Assembly: GCF_009604405.1 (NCBI RefSeq)
Contig: NZ_WEGK01000020.1
Coordinates: forward strand, 60,924-124,923
Reading direction: 5' to 3'
Source: Nocardia macrotermitis
GTDB lineage: Bacteria > Actinomycetota > Actinomycetes > Mycobacteriales > Mycobacteriaceae
DNA length: 64,000 nt
The stretch's first letter is position 1, and each line of letters starts with the position of its first letter. The notes beneath the pieces are model-generated. The model was given only the letters and a program-made list of their open reading frames with translations. It made no database searches and was not told the DNA's origin. Below are positions 25,621 through 34,143 of the stretch, piece by piece. The translations under genes and the position numbers were made by a program.

Positions 25621-26743
25621 CCGACAGTTCGATCTCGGGGAGGGCGTCGAGGAGTTGGTCGACGCCGTCCTGGGCGATCAGGTAGGCGGGCTGGCGGGCG
25701 GGGCAGGCGTGGGGGCCGGCGCCCCAGGCCAGGTGGGAGCGGTTGCCGGTGTGGTCGCCGCCGCTGATGGTGGGGTCGGTGTTGCAGGCTGCGATGCTGA
25801 TGATGACGGGTTGGTGGGCGGGGAGCCAGATGTCGTCGAGCAGGACCGGCTGGCGGGGGTAGGTCATGCAGAAGTTGGCGATCGGGGGGTCCAGGAACAG
25901 GACCTCGTCCAGGGCGTCGCGGGTGGAGAGGCTGCCGCCGAGCAGGTTTCCCGCGAAACGTTCGTTGGTCAGGATCAGCAGCAGGGTGTTGGCGATGAGA
26001 TTGTGCACCGGTTCGACGCCCGCGGCGTAGAGGGTGACGAGTTGTTCGATGACCTCCTGATCGTCGAATCCGGCCGGGTGCCGGACCAGTCGGGTGGTGA
26101 CGTCGTCGCCGGGGTCGGTGCGTTTACCGGTGACGAGTTCGTGCAGCGCCGCGACGAGCATCGCGTTTCCGGCCGCGGCATCGGAACCCTCGAAGAGCGT
26201 GACGACGCCGGTCGCGACCCGCTGTCCGATCTCGGGTGAACAACCCAGCATCGCGTTGACGACCTGAAAGGCAAGCGGCCGTGCGTAATCCGCGATCAGA
26301 TCCGCCGCGCCCACCCCGCAGAACCGCGCGATCAGGGGCACCGCGATCCGTTCCACCACCGCGTGCAGACCGTGCAGATCGACCGCCGAGAGCGCCGCGA
26401 CATTGGCCTCCCGATAACGCCGATGTTCCTCTCCGGCACTGCGTATCGCGTTCGGCCGCCAGGCCAGCATCGGCTTGACCGGGCATTCGTCCGGAATACC
26501 TTTTTCCCACGACCGCGGATCGACCGGGAAATGCGCGGGATCGTGCAGCACCCGCACGGCCGTGCGATAGCCGATCACCAGGGTCGCGGGGACTCCCGGT
26601 GACAGTTCGACCGGCACCAGCGACCCGTAACGCTGCCGCATCTCTCGGTAGCATTCGTGTGGCCTGGCGGCGAATTCGTTGCTGTACAGGGCAATTCGAT
26701 CGCTACCGGCGTATGTGAGCGGATGGATCATGCGGTCCGGCAC
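25511..26743 (-). CDS. cytochrome P450-like protein with altered ExxR and I-helix motifs
   Basis: A 410-aa protein with the overall course of a bacterial P450. The Cys-ligand loop is LAWGAGPHACPARQPA (Cys about residue 347); the usual Gly after Cys-x is replaced by Ala in C-P-A-R. The K-helix ExxR is absent: the segment reads DEVLFLDPP, with Phe in place of Arg. The I-helix AGxxT reads AGVEPV, lacking the oxygen-activating Thr. P450s without ExxR are known (CYP157 in Streptomyces conservons), but no conservon genes are here. It starts 6 nt downstream of the lactonase stop, so the pair is one operon. Classical monooxygenase activity is doubtful. Confidence 0.85.
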   Translation of the reverse strand: MPDRMIHPLTYAGSDRIALYSNEFAARPHECYREMRQRYGSLVPVELSPGVPATLVIGYRTAVRVLHDPAHFPVDPRSWEKGIPDECPVKPMLAWRPNAIRSAGEEHRRYREANVAALSAVDLHGLHAVVERIAVPLIARFCGVGAADLIADYARPLAFQVVNAMLGCSPEIGQRVATGVVTLFEGSDAAAGNAMLVAALHELVTGKRTDPGDDVTTRLVRHPAGFDDQEVIEQLVTLYAAGVEPVHNLIANTLLLILTNERFAGNLLGGSLSTRDALDEVLFLDPPIANFCMTYPRQPVLLDDIWLPAHQPVIISIAACNTDPTISGGDHTGNRSHLAWGAGPHACPARQPAYLIAQDGVDQLLDALPEIELSVSPDELPWRPGPFHRALGTLPVVFDPARPFADWHPV

Positions 26744-26749
26744 AATGCA

Positions 26750-27721
26750 TCACATCGAGAAGTAGCGGCGCGGATTGTCCGTCAGCATCGTGGTGATCTG
26801 CGCATCGGTGACACCGCGTTCGCGCAGGGCGGGCAGCACGTCGTCGCTGATGTGCGTGTAGATCCAATTCGGCAGTGCCGCAGCCTTTCCCGCCGCGGGC
26901 AGCCAGTCGATGAAGCAGGATGCGTCGTGGGACAGGACCATTCGATCCACGTAGCCGCGGCGGGCGAGTTCGGCCACCGTGCCGACCCGCTGTTCGAAGG
27001 GCAGCAGCACGTCGAGGCCGAACCGATCCATGCCGAGATATGAACCGGCATCGGTGATTTCGCGCAGATAGTCCAGATCGGTGCTGTCCCCGGAATGCCC
27101 GATGACGACCTTGGTCAGGTCCGCGCCCTCCTCGGCGAGCACCCGCTGCGCGACGAGTCCGGACCGGGTGTGCGGATTGGTGTGCACGGTGATCGGCGCA
27201 CCGGTCTCGACGTGCGCCTGCCCGACCGCACGCAGCACCCGCTCCACTCCGGGAGTCAGGCCCGGCTCCTCGATCGCGCACTTGAGGAACGCCGCCCGCA
27301 CTCCGGTGTCGGCGATGCCCTTGCGAATGTCCCGGACGAACAGTTCGACCATCGGCTCCGGGGTGTCGAACAGCAGTCCCGGACCGGTGTGGTGGAACTG
27401 GAGCGGCACCTCGTTGTAGGTGTATATGCCGGTCGCGACGATGATATTGATGTCGACCCGCTCGTTGATCCGCTGAATGCGCGGCAGGTAGCGGCCCAGC
27501 CCGATCACGGTCGGATCGACGATGGTGGTGATGTCCCGCGACGCGCACTGCCGCAATTTGTCCACCGCGTCGGCGATCCGCACGTCGTCGTCCCAGGGGT
27601 CGGGGAAATCCGGGTAGTTCTGCCGCATCTCCGCACCCAGTACGAATACGTGTTCGTGCATGAGCGTGTTGCCGAGCCGCTCGGCCGGTACCGGACCACG
27701 GACGGTCTGGACATCGGTCAT
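26750..27721 (-). CDS. php: phosphotriesterase-like lactonase (Php/Rv0230c-like)
   Basis: A 323-aa amidohydrolase-fold enzyme. All binuclear metal ligands are visible: HEH in LMHEHVFVLG, the carboxylated Lys in AAFLKCAIEE, His in ITVHTNPHT and IGHSGDSTD, and Asp in VLSHDASC. PLL enzymes hydrolyse acyl lactones, including homoserine lactones, with weak phosphotriesterase activity. ATG 27721 lies 9 nt after AGGAG; ATG 27730 overlaps that site too closely. It heads an operon with the P450 downstream and is preceded by a Cys-rich mini-protein. In M. tuberculosis the homologue sits close to fadE4, not to a P450. Confidence 0.92.
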   Translation of the reverse strand: MTDVQTVRGPVPAERLGNTLMHEHVFVLGAEMRQNYPDFPDPWDDDVRIADAVDKLRQCASRDITTIVDPTVIGLGRYLPRIQRINERVDINIIVATGIYTYNEVPLQFHHTGPGLLFDTPEPMVELFVRDIRKGIADTGVRAAFLKCAIEEPGLTPGVERVLRAVGQAHVETGAPITVHTNPHTRSGLVAQRVLAEEGADLTKVVIGHSGDSTDLDYLREITDAGSYLGMDRFGLDVLLPFEQRVGTVAELARRGYVDRMVLSHDASCFIDWLPAAGKAAALPNWIYTHISDDVLPALRERGVTDAQITTMLTDNPRRYFSM

Positions 27722-27753
27722 CGTGTTCATCTCCTGGAAATGCGAAAGCTGGT

Positions 27754-27927
27754 CTACCACAAGAACTTCGGGATATGGCCGCGCCGCGACGCGCAGTACA
27801 GCAGGACCGCCGGACCGGTGCGATGCCGGCCCGATCGCGCGCCGTCGCACAGCGCACACCCCTGTGCGTCGCAGGTCGCGCAGGTCGGCCGCTCGTCGGC
27901 CGGAAGGTCGGGGTTGCGGTAGGACAC
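27754..27927 (-). CDS. Cys-rich mini-protein
   Basis: A 57-aa protein with a CATCDAQGCALCDGAR cluster, a CxxC-x4-CxxC pattern that could bind Zn or an Fe-S cofactor. GTG 27927 has a strong GAGGAGG site at 5 nt. It ends 32 nt before the lactonase start, so co-transcription with the lactonase and P450 is likely. It is not recognised; it might be an electron-transfer or regulatory accessory. The size makes the call moderately uncertain. Confidence 0.55.
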   Translation of the reverse strand: MSYRNPDLPADERPTCATCDAQGCALCDGARSGRHRTGPAVLLYCASRRGHIPKFLW

Positions 27928-28046
27928 GCTGTCCTCCTCGGGGATCGGTGCCATAATTCGACTTCAGGTTATGAGTGCGTCTGTGCCCGTTCGACCGTGT
28001 GCGCGCAGGGAATGCACGCGAACGCGCAAGCCGCTGGAGTTGCCCG

Positions 28047-28982
28047 ATGAGAGATTCCGAGCCGTATCTCGTGCAGGAGGTCGACACCGCCGCGGTTTCG
28101 GTCCGCGAGTCCGCGGATTTCTGGGCCGAGCACATCTGCCGGAATCAGGGCACGCTGCAATTCCGTTTCGCCGACGCCGCGACCTTCCACGGCGTGACCG
28201 CGGCCCAGCACTACGCCGGTTATCAACTGATCGGCTTCCGGTCCGACGGCATCACCTACGCGCGCACGCGTGCGGACGTGCGCCGGGACGACGACGAGAG
28301 TCTGCGGGTGGTCGTGCCGACCGGTGGCGAGATGACGTTCCGGCAGGACGACAGCAGCGTCCGGGTGCTGCCCGGACAGGCCGCGGTGGTCACCAAGGCA
28401 CGCCCGTTCGATTTCGCGCAGAACCACCACGCACAGGGCTGGGTGATGAACATCCCCGCCGGTTCACTTCCGCTCGAAATCGGTGCTGGACCCGCGGTGA
28501 TCGATCTGCGGCAGGGCCTGGGATCGGTCGCGTCCGGCATGATCGGCGAGCTCGGCCGACAGCGTCGAGTGGTCGACGGACTCAGCTTCGCCACGACCTA
28601 CGACATGGCGATCGAACTGCTCAAACTGTGTCTGCGCTCCGGCCGGGAGGTGCCGACCACGCTGGGGGCGGTCGACGTCGCGGTCCGGGACCACGTCCGG
28701 CGGCATGCCACCGATCCCGAGCTCACACCGTCGGCGATCGCGCATCACCTCGGTTGGTCCACGCGACAGGTGCAGTTGGCGCTACAGCACACCGGCACCA
28801 CACCGAGCCGATTGATCCGCGCCGAGCGGTTGACCCACGCGCGTCGCCTGCTGCGCGAGAGTTCGCCGGACCGCACCGTCGCGGAGATCGCCTACGCCAG
28901 CGGTTTTCGTTCGCTCAGCGCGTTCGGCGCGGCTTTCAAAGCGCAGTTCGGATTGACGCCGCAGGAAGCGCGCAACCACTGA
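28047..28982 (+). CDS. AraC-family transcriptional regulator
   Basis: 311 aa. The N-terminal half is a cupin-like AraC-binding-2 domain (VVVPTGGEMTFRQDDSSVRVLPGQAAVV). The C-terminal HTH-18 domain has two helix-turn-helix units: PSAIAHHLGWSTRQVQLAL and AEIAYASGFRSLSAFGAAFK, ending FGLTPQEAR. It is divergent from the mini-protein/lactonase/P450 operon with about 120 bp between them and is its probable regulator. ATG 28047 was chosen because the cupin domain starts soon after; the frame is open further upstream. Confidence 0.9.
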   Translation: MRDSEPYLVQEVDTAAVSVRESADFWAEHICRNQGTLQFRFADAATFHGVTAAQHYAGYQLIGFRSDGITYARTRADVRRDDDESLRVVVPTGGEMTFRQDDSSVRVLPGQAAVVTKARPFDFAQNHHAQGWVMNIPAGSLPLEIGAGPAVIDLRQGLGSVASGMIGELGRQRRVVDGLSFATTYDMAIELLKLCLRSGREVPTTLGAVDVAVRDHVRRHATDPELTPSAIAHHLGWSTRQVQLALQHTGTTPSRLIRAERLTHARRLLRESSPDRTVAEIAYASGFRSLSAFGAAFKAQFGLTPQEARNH

Positions 28983-29218
28983 ATCGGGGATGTCCGCTGC
29001 GACTCGCTGACCGGATGTGTCGACCCCGCTGTTGCTCGCCCAGGCGTGAATCGTCGCCGGGAAGGCTGGATTCGCAGTTGCACAGGGTTTTTCGAGGACG
29101 TTGTGTTCGAGATGCTGAACAGATTCGCGGTGTGCGCGACGTAGCTGGGAGCCGGGAGCCGGACAGTTGTACACGTGCGCAATGGAATTGGTGTGTGTAG
29201 TCGACTCGGGCGGGGTGA

Positions 29219-31345
29219 TCAGCAGTCGCAGCAGCACCCGTCGCAGCAGCCGCAGCTGTCGCAGTCGGAGCAGCAGGAACAGCCTTCGCAGCAGCCGTCG
29301 CAGCAGTCGCACCAGCAGTCGCTGCGTCGGATCCAGGGGCCCTGTTCCACACCGCTGCAAGGGCGGCGGTGGGTGGCGCAGCAGGCGTAGCCGGTGCAGT
29401 ACGCGCCGCAAATGATGGCCAGGCCCGTGCCGAGGCCGGGGCGTTTCGGGGGCGCGGGTAGGGGTGTGGCGGGGTCGTAGCGTGGGGCGTTGTTCGGGCG
29501 ATCGCTGAACGGTGCCGGGATGTCGTAGGGCACAGGGTTGTTCGGGTTCTGGGGTGTGCCCTGCTGTTGGTTGTAAGGGTATTGCGGGGTGGGACCGGGG
29601 CCGAACTGGTTCGAACCAGGTTGGGGGCCAGGGTTGTTCGGGTTACCCGGGCCGTATGGGTTCGGTCCCGGCCGAGGTCCGCCGGGGTTCGTGCCGTAGG
29701 GGCCCGGCTGATTCGGTGTGCCGGGGCCGTAGGGGCCGGGACGGGGTCCCGCGGAGTATGTGTTCGGACCCGGTTGAGCCTCATAGGGATTCGAACCGCC
29801 CGGGCCTGGTGTGTAAGGGGACGGCTGATACGGATTCGGTTGATAGGGCTCGTTCGGCCCGCCACCTTGCGGCCCGGGAGGGTTCGAGCGCGCTTCGATC
29901 GGGCTCAGTGTCGTGGCCAGCCTGACCAGGCTCGGTGCCGCCACGAGTTCGAACAACGCTGGTTCCGTGGCCGATTCGATCAGGCGTGGTGTCCCGGCCA
30001 CGGATACGAGCTGCGGTTTCGCAGTCGGCGAAGCGTGGGTAGGCGAGACGGTTCGTGTGGGCGAATCGGATTTCGGCCTGGTTCGCCGTGGGATCGTGGT
30101 CGGTCCGAGTGAATCCGGTGGATCGGTCGGCTCGTCCCCGGAGTCCGGAATGACCGCGCGGAGCGGTTGCTCCGTCACAGACTGTCCCGAAAGACCCTGG
30201 GTGGCAATAGGACCCGTGGTGGTGCGTTCGCCCGACGCCGCCGTGAGGTCGATCAGGCCGGGCGCGGCAGGGAAGCCGAGCAACTGCACCGTGTGCGCGG
30301 GGTCGGCCGAGGTGGGGATACTGCTGTGCGCGTGGGCATTTCCGCAACGACTGTGTGAGCAGGTGTGTGTTGCGGAGGTGCAGGTATGGGTGCTTCGGCG
30401 CATACGACGCACCACCCCGGTGACAGGGTCGAGCAGCGCCCAGCGGACGGTCGGAGTGGCCGACAGTCCGGCCCGCCAGACAGCCGCCTCGATATGTGAA
30501 TTCGATTCGCGCAGTAGAGCGTAAGCCCGTTTGCGAGTCGTACCGGTGGCGGCGAGGGGATTGAATTTGCCGTTGCGACGATCCTGTTCGAGATCCTCGA
30601 TCGCGTCGGCGAGATGGGCGATCCGGCCGAAATACCATCCGGCGTCACGCAGGGCATCGGCGTTCTCCGGACATCCGGCGAGTATCGCGGTGTGCGCGAA
30701 CAATTCGGCTGTGCACAGCTGTGTCGCGTAGGTGAGTTCGGCGAGCGTGTCCAGACCCCGCGTCGTCGCGGCGGGCTCACCCGCCCCGCCGATCCTCGTA
30801 CCGCGACCGATACGCCCGCGACCACCCGACCTACCGGCATCCGAATCCACCTGTGCCGCAGCGACTGCCCGCTCGATCCCCGGCTGCGCATCGATCGCGG
30901 CGATCAGCGGTTCGATATCCAGCCCGATATCGCGCGCCCCCTCCCGGGCCCGCGCGAACCACCCCGCCGCCACCCGTGCCATCGGCCGAGCCCGCAACAC
31001 CCCGGCCTCACCGTCGTCCACATGATCACGAATCTTGGCCGCCGCCAACAACAATGAGGCCGTAGCGGCCAACCGCACCCCGGGCGTCGAAGCACCGGCG
31101 ACACTCGCCCGCCGCATCCCCCGCAACGGACACGCCCCCGCCGCCTCCCGCACGGCCGCCTCGGGCCGCTGCGCCTCGGTCAGCACGGTCAACACGATCG
31201 CATCGGTATTCGTAGCGGCCCGAGCCACCTGACTGTGCCCATCCCGCAACCCGAGGCACAACCCGCACATCTGCGCGAAGAATTCCCCCTCCCCGATCCC
31301 GTACTTCGCCGCACTGTGCGCACAAGGCCGCAAGAGCCCGAACAC
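29219..31345 (-). CDS. DUF5685 protein with Pro/Gly/Asn-rich stretch and Cys-packed tail
   Basis: 708 aa. The N-terminus MFGLLRPCAHSAAKYG and AQMCGLCLGLRDGHSQVARAATNTDA is the DUF5685 opening; GTG 31345 has GAGGGG at 6 nt and gives the expected N-terminus. A helical domain follows to about residue 330. Then comes a long disordered part, of which about 150 residues are rich in PGPNPYGPG-like repeats, and a short GLAIICGAYCTGYACC patch. The last 33 residues contain about 17 Cys with Asp and Gly (CDCCDGCCEGCSCC style). Such a tail could bind metal, carry heavy lipidation or be crosslinked. It is divergent from an Xre regulator across twin palindromes. The function is unknown. Confidence 0.85.
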   Translation of the reverse strand: MFGLLRPCAHSAAKYGIGEGEFFAQMCGLCLGLRDGHSQVARAATNTDAIVLTVLTEAQRPEAAVREAAGACPLRGMRRASVAGASTPGVRLAATASLLLAAAKIRDHVDDGEAGVLRARPMARVAAGWFARAREGARDIGLDIEPLIAAIDAQPGIERAVAAAQVDSDAGRSGGRGRIGRGTRIGGAGEPAATTRGLDTLAELTYATQLCTAELFAHTAILAGCPENADALRDAGWYFGRIAHLADAIEDLEQDRRNGKFNPLAATGTTRKRAYALLRESNSHIEAAVWRAGLSATPTVRWALLDPVTGVVRRMRRSTHTCTSATHTCSHSRCGNAHAHSSIPTSADPAHTVQLLGFPAAPGLIDLTAASGERTTTGPIATQGLSGQSVTEQPLRAVIPDSGDEPTDPPDSLGPTTIPRRTRPKSDSPTRTVSPTHASPTAKPQLVSVAGTPRLIESATEPALFELVAAPSLVRLATTLSPIEARSNPPGPQGGGPNEPYQPNPYQPSPYTPGPGGSNPYEAQPGPNTYSAGPRPGPYGPGTPNQPGPYGTNPGGPRPGPNPYGPGNPNNPGPQPGSNQFGPGPTPQYPYNQQQGTPQNPNNPVPYDIPAPFSDRPNNAPRYDPATPLPAPPKRPGLGTGLAIICGAYCTGYACCATHRRPCSGVEQGPWIRRSDCWCDCCDGCCEGCSCCSDCDSCGCCDGCCCDC

Positions 31346-31479
31346 ATCCACCCCCTCGATCCGGCAGCCGACCCCGGCCGACCACCGCCCTGCAACAATC
31401 CGCAGCAACTCTGTCAGCCCGGGCCCGTCACCGCAACCCGCGACCGACTCGGCCATACCGGGCCACCACCCCACGGGGA

Positions 31480-31495
31480 GCCATCTATAAATGGC
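31480..31495. promoter_or_regulatory. operator-like palindrome 1 (DUF5685/Xre interval)
   Basis: GCCATCTATAAATGGC, an imperfect copy of the perfect palindrome at 31520-31533. The two sites are 39 bp apart, close to an integral number of helical turns, and lie in the divergent promoter region. Likely bound by the adjacent Xre protein. Confidence 0.65.
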
Positions 31496-31518
31496 AGAAT
31501 AGAGATTCGACGCATCAT

Positions 31519-31534
31519 GCCATCTATAGATGGT
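31519..31534. promoter_or_regulatory. operator-like palindrome 2 (DUF5685/Xre interval)
   Basis: Contains CCATCTATAGATGG, a perfect 14-bp palindrome that is AT-rich in a high-GC region. It ends 9 nt before the Xre GTG (31543) and could autoregulate that gene. Confidence 0.7.
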
Positions 31535-31542
31535 CGACGCGA

Positions 31543-31845
31543 GTGCACGGTCTCGGAAACCTCGTTGAGGTGTCGGAATCAGCCGTCGAGAGGCACCTTG
31601 CGGTGCTCTTGGGTCAGCGGCTGGTCACTTTGCGCGAAGCCAGGGGGCTCACTCAGGAAGAGGTTGCGCATGCCGCGGGCATCAGCCGCAACCATTATCA
31701 GTTGCTCGAGAACGGGTGGGGTGTGCGCAAGACGAAGGCGCCCGCGAATCCGCGGTTGTCGACGTTGATCGCGCTCAGTGAGGTACTCGGGACGACGGTG
31801 CCCGATCTCGTCGACGAGATGTTCGGCAGGACCGCGCGCCGATAG
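31543..31845 (+). CDS. Xre-family DNA-binding regulator
   Basis: 100 aa. The helix-turn-helix is complete: RLVTLREARGLTQEEVAHAAGISRNHYQLLENG, then NPRLSTLIALSEVLGTTVPDLVDEMF. It is a single-domain HTH_3 protein with a short N-terminal helix. Its own start is 9 nt from a perfect palindrome, so autoregulation and control of the divergent DUF5685 gene are likely. No effector domain is present. Confidence 0.88.
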   Translation: MHGLGNLVEVSESAVERHLAVLLGQRLVTLREARGLTQEEVAHAAGISRNHYQLLENGWGVRKTKAPANPRLSTLIALSEVLGTTVPDLVDEMFGRTARR

Positions 31846-31878
31846 TGATCATCGGATCGTAAACGCCTGTGCCGCAGG

Positions 31879-32478
31879 CTATTCGGCCTTCTTCTTACCC
31901 GCCAGGCCGCGCCAGGCGAGATCGTCCAGGAGATTGACCGCTTCGGCGACTTCCACTTCGCCACTGGCGATTCGGTCGGCGATGGCCTCGCCCGCGCCGA
32001 TCACGGCGACCGAGACGATGTCGAAATTCGTTCCGGGCTCGGCATATTTGGCGCTCGAGGCCAGCAGTTTGGCGGTCAGTTCGATGACGCGCTCGCGGCT
32101 GTTGGCGATCTCCGAGGCGAAGGGCTGCTGGCCCAGGGCCTGACGATAGAGGACCTGCCAGGACAGCCGATTGTTGTCGACATACGACAGGAACGCCTCG
32201 AGGCCCGCGCGGAGTTGTTCGTGCGGCGTCAGCTGCGGATTGCCCGCGACGGCGACGGCCTCGATGAAACGCATGCTCTCGCGGGCGATGCAGGCCCGGA
32301 ACAACTCGTCCTTGGAGCCGTAGTACAAATAGAGCATCGGCTTGGAGATCTCGGCCTCGGCGGCAATGGCATCCATCGAAGTGTCGTGATATCCCTTGCG
32401 GGAGAACACCTCGACGGCGGCGTCCAGCATCTGCTGTTCACGAACCGCCCGGGGGAGCCGCTTCGTACCGCCTGCCAT
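31879..32478 (-). CDS. TetR-family regulator (Rv0238-like)
   Basis: 199 aa. The N-terminal HTH is canonical: REQQMLDAAVEVFSRKGYHDTSMDAIAAEAEISKPMLYLYYGSKDELF. The C-terminal ligand domain has a WQVLYRQALG segment. ATG 32478 has TAGGAG at 7 nt. Upstream lies the inverted repeat at 32509, which is also present before fabG4/fadA2 and fadE5, so the protein probably represses itself and those genes in response to an acyl-CoA-like ligand. It is next to lpqI as in M. tuberculosis Rv0237/Rv0238. The regulon is inference from shared sites. Confidence 0.92.
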   Translation of the reverse strand: MAGGTKRLPRAVREQQMLDAAVEVFSRKGYHDTSMDAIAAEAEISKPMLYLYYGSKDELFRACIARESMRFIEAVAVAGNPQLTPHEQLRAGLEAFLSYVDNNRLSWQVLYRQALGQQPFASEIANSRERVIELTAKLLASSAKYAEPGTNFDIVSVAVIGAGEAIADRIASGEVEVAEAVNLLDDLAWRGLAGKKKAE

Positions 32479-32508
32479 GCACACTCCTAGGCCATGAGAA
32501 ACCATTAT

Positions 32509-32524
32509 CTTACTCCAAGGTAAG
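32509..32524. promoter_or_regulatory. TetR autoregulatory operator candidate
   Basis: CTTACTCCAAGGTAAG: inverted arms CTTAC/GTAAG around six bases, 30 bp upstream of the tetR start. It shares TTACTCC with the fabG4/fadA2 site. Confidence 0.72.
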
Positions 32525-32628
32525 TTGTGTGCTTCGTCCATTGCCGGAAAGTCGCCGGTGAGCGGGACGGAGTGCGCAGTTCAGCGGCCCACGGGCCCGC
32601 GCGCTGACGCATTCGGGCCAGCCGAATC

Positions 32629-32766
32629 GAGCAGTGCGAGCCAGCTGGATCAAGCAGTGCGAGCCAGCCGGATCGAGCAGTGCGAGCCAGCCGGATCGAG
32701 CAGTGCGAGCCAGCCGGATCGAGCAGTGCGGACCAGCCGGATCGAGCAGTGCGGACCAGCGGAATC
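32629..32766. repeat. 23-bp tandem repeat, 6 units
   Basis: Six head-to-tail copies of GAGCAGTGCGAGCCAGCCGGATC with one to three changes each (GCGAGCC becomes GCGGACC in the last two), plus partial units on both sides. It occupies the gap between tetR and lpqI, starting just upstream of the tetR operator and ending 7 bp before the lpqI stop. Non-coding minisatellite. Confidence 0.95.
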
Positions 32767-32773
32767 AATGAGC

Positions 32774-33928
32774 TCAGCAGTGCGGCGTGACGCCCTTGAA
32801 CTTCACCATCCGCAACACCGAGGCGTTCACCCGATCCATCGGCAGCCGCCCCGAGCGCACCTCCTGCTCGAGCTTGTCGAGCACCTGCGGGACCGCCGTG
32901 CTGGTCGTCCACAGCGCGTTGTCCGCACCGGCCTCGAGCGCCGCGGCGACCGCGTCCTCGATATCCATCCGCTTGCTGATCGCGGCCATACCACCCAGGT
33001 CGTCGGTCATGATCGGACCGTCGAACGGTTGCGCGTTGTAGCCGGTTCCCTTGCGCAACAAGGCCATTGCCTGCGGGCTGATACTGGCCGGGACGTTCGG
33101 GGTGGTCAGTCCGGGCACGTCCAGGTGCCCGACCATCACCGCCGCGCCCGAACCTATCAGCTTGCGGAACGGCACCAGATCGTTGTTCTGCAACTGCGCC
33201 AGCGGCGGCGTGTGTACCGCCCCGGTGTGCGAATCGCCCGAACCGTGCCCGTGCCCCGGGAAATGCTTCATCACCGCGCCGAGCCCCGCATCGTGCATGG
33301 CCCGGATGAACGCGCCCGCGTAGGAGATCACCACGGCCGGATCGTTCGAGAACGAGCGATCCCCGATGACCGAATCGGCGTCCTCGTCGCTGACGTCGGC
33401 GTCCGGCGCGAGATCGGCCGTGATACCCAGGGCCTTCATCGCCTTACCGCGCGCCAGGCTCTTGGTGTAGTACTCGTCCGCGGTCATGGTCTGCGGGATG
33501 CTGCGGGCCGGGGGAACCGCGCCGATCAGGTTCTTCAGCCGCGAGACCCGGCCGCCCTCCTCGTCGATGGTCACCATCAGCGGCGCCTTCGACACGGCCT
33601 CGACCTGGGCGACCTGATGATTCGTGAGCATCGCCTGATCGGTCCAGCTGCCGATGAAGATTCCGCCGACCTGCTCGGTGCGCACGATGTTCGTCGCGTC
33701 CGCGGTCCCGGTCACCCCGACGGTCAGCAGTTGCGCGAGCTTCTGACGAGTGGTCAACTTCGCGAGATAACTTGCGTCACAATCGGATTGGGACTTCGTC
33801 GTGGACGCGGGCGTGGACCCCGGAGCGGCGGTCGTGGAACTCGACGGCGCCGAGGTGGTGGAACCGCTCGAACACGCGGTCAAACCGACAGCAAGCACGG
33901 CAAGCATGGTCCCGCGAACGTTGCGCAT
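32774..33928 (-). CDS. lpqI: lipoprotein beta-N-acetylglucosaminidase LpqI (GH3)
   Basis: 384 aa. The N-terminus is a lipoprotein signal with lipobox LTAC (LAVLAVGLTACSS), followed by a Ser/Thr linker. The GH3 barrel shows VTIDEEGGRVSRLK, the KHFPGHGHGSGDSH loop typical of NagZ-type enzymes and the nucleophile Asp in IMTDDLGGMAAI. It should remove GlcNAc from muropeptides during cell-wall turnover and recycling at the outer face of the membrane. ATG 33928 was chosen from the signal peptide. The size and the TetR neighbour match Rv0237. Confidence 0.94.
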   Translation of the reverse strand: MRNVRGTMLAVLAVGLTACSSGSTTSAPSSSTTAAPGSTPASTTKSQSDCDASYLAKLTTRQKLAQLLTVGVTGTADATNIVRTEQVGGIFIGSWTDQAMLTNHQVAQVEAVSKAPLMVTIDEEGGRVSRLKNLIGAVPPARSIPQTMTADEYYTKSLARGKAMKALGITADLAPDADVSDEDADSVIGDRSFSNDPAVVISYAGAFIRAMHDAGLGAVMKHFPGHGHGSGDSHTGAVHTPPLAQLQNNDLVPFRKLIGSGAAVMVGHLDVPGLTTPNVPASISPQAMALLRKGTGYNAQPFDGPIMTDDLGGMAAISKRMDIEDAVAAALEAGADNALWTTSTAVPQVLDKLEQEVRSGRLPMDRVNASVLRMVKFKGVTPHC

Positions 33929-34143
33929 GGAATTCGACGGTAGCCGGTCCGGTCGTTGTGCAAAACAGGGGCCGCGTCGAATGTCCCGAATGCGTTGTTG
34001 TCCAGGTGAAATCGAGCAGACACGTGCCTGCGGACCCGACGATGCGTCCGGCGGACCGGGCCGCTGGCGAGCCCGCGCCGGCCGCGCCGAACACAATGCT
34101 GCCCTGCACCGAATGTCGGTACAGGGCAGCAGGTTCGGCGTGT

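Noticed and set aside
32629..32766. Possible CRISPR array
   Set aside because: Units follow each other directly with no unique spacers, and no cas genes are present anywhere in the window.
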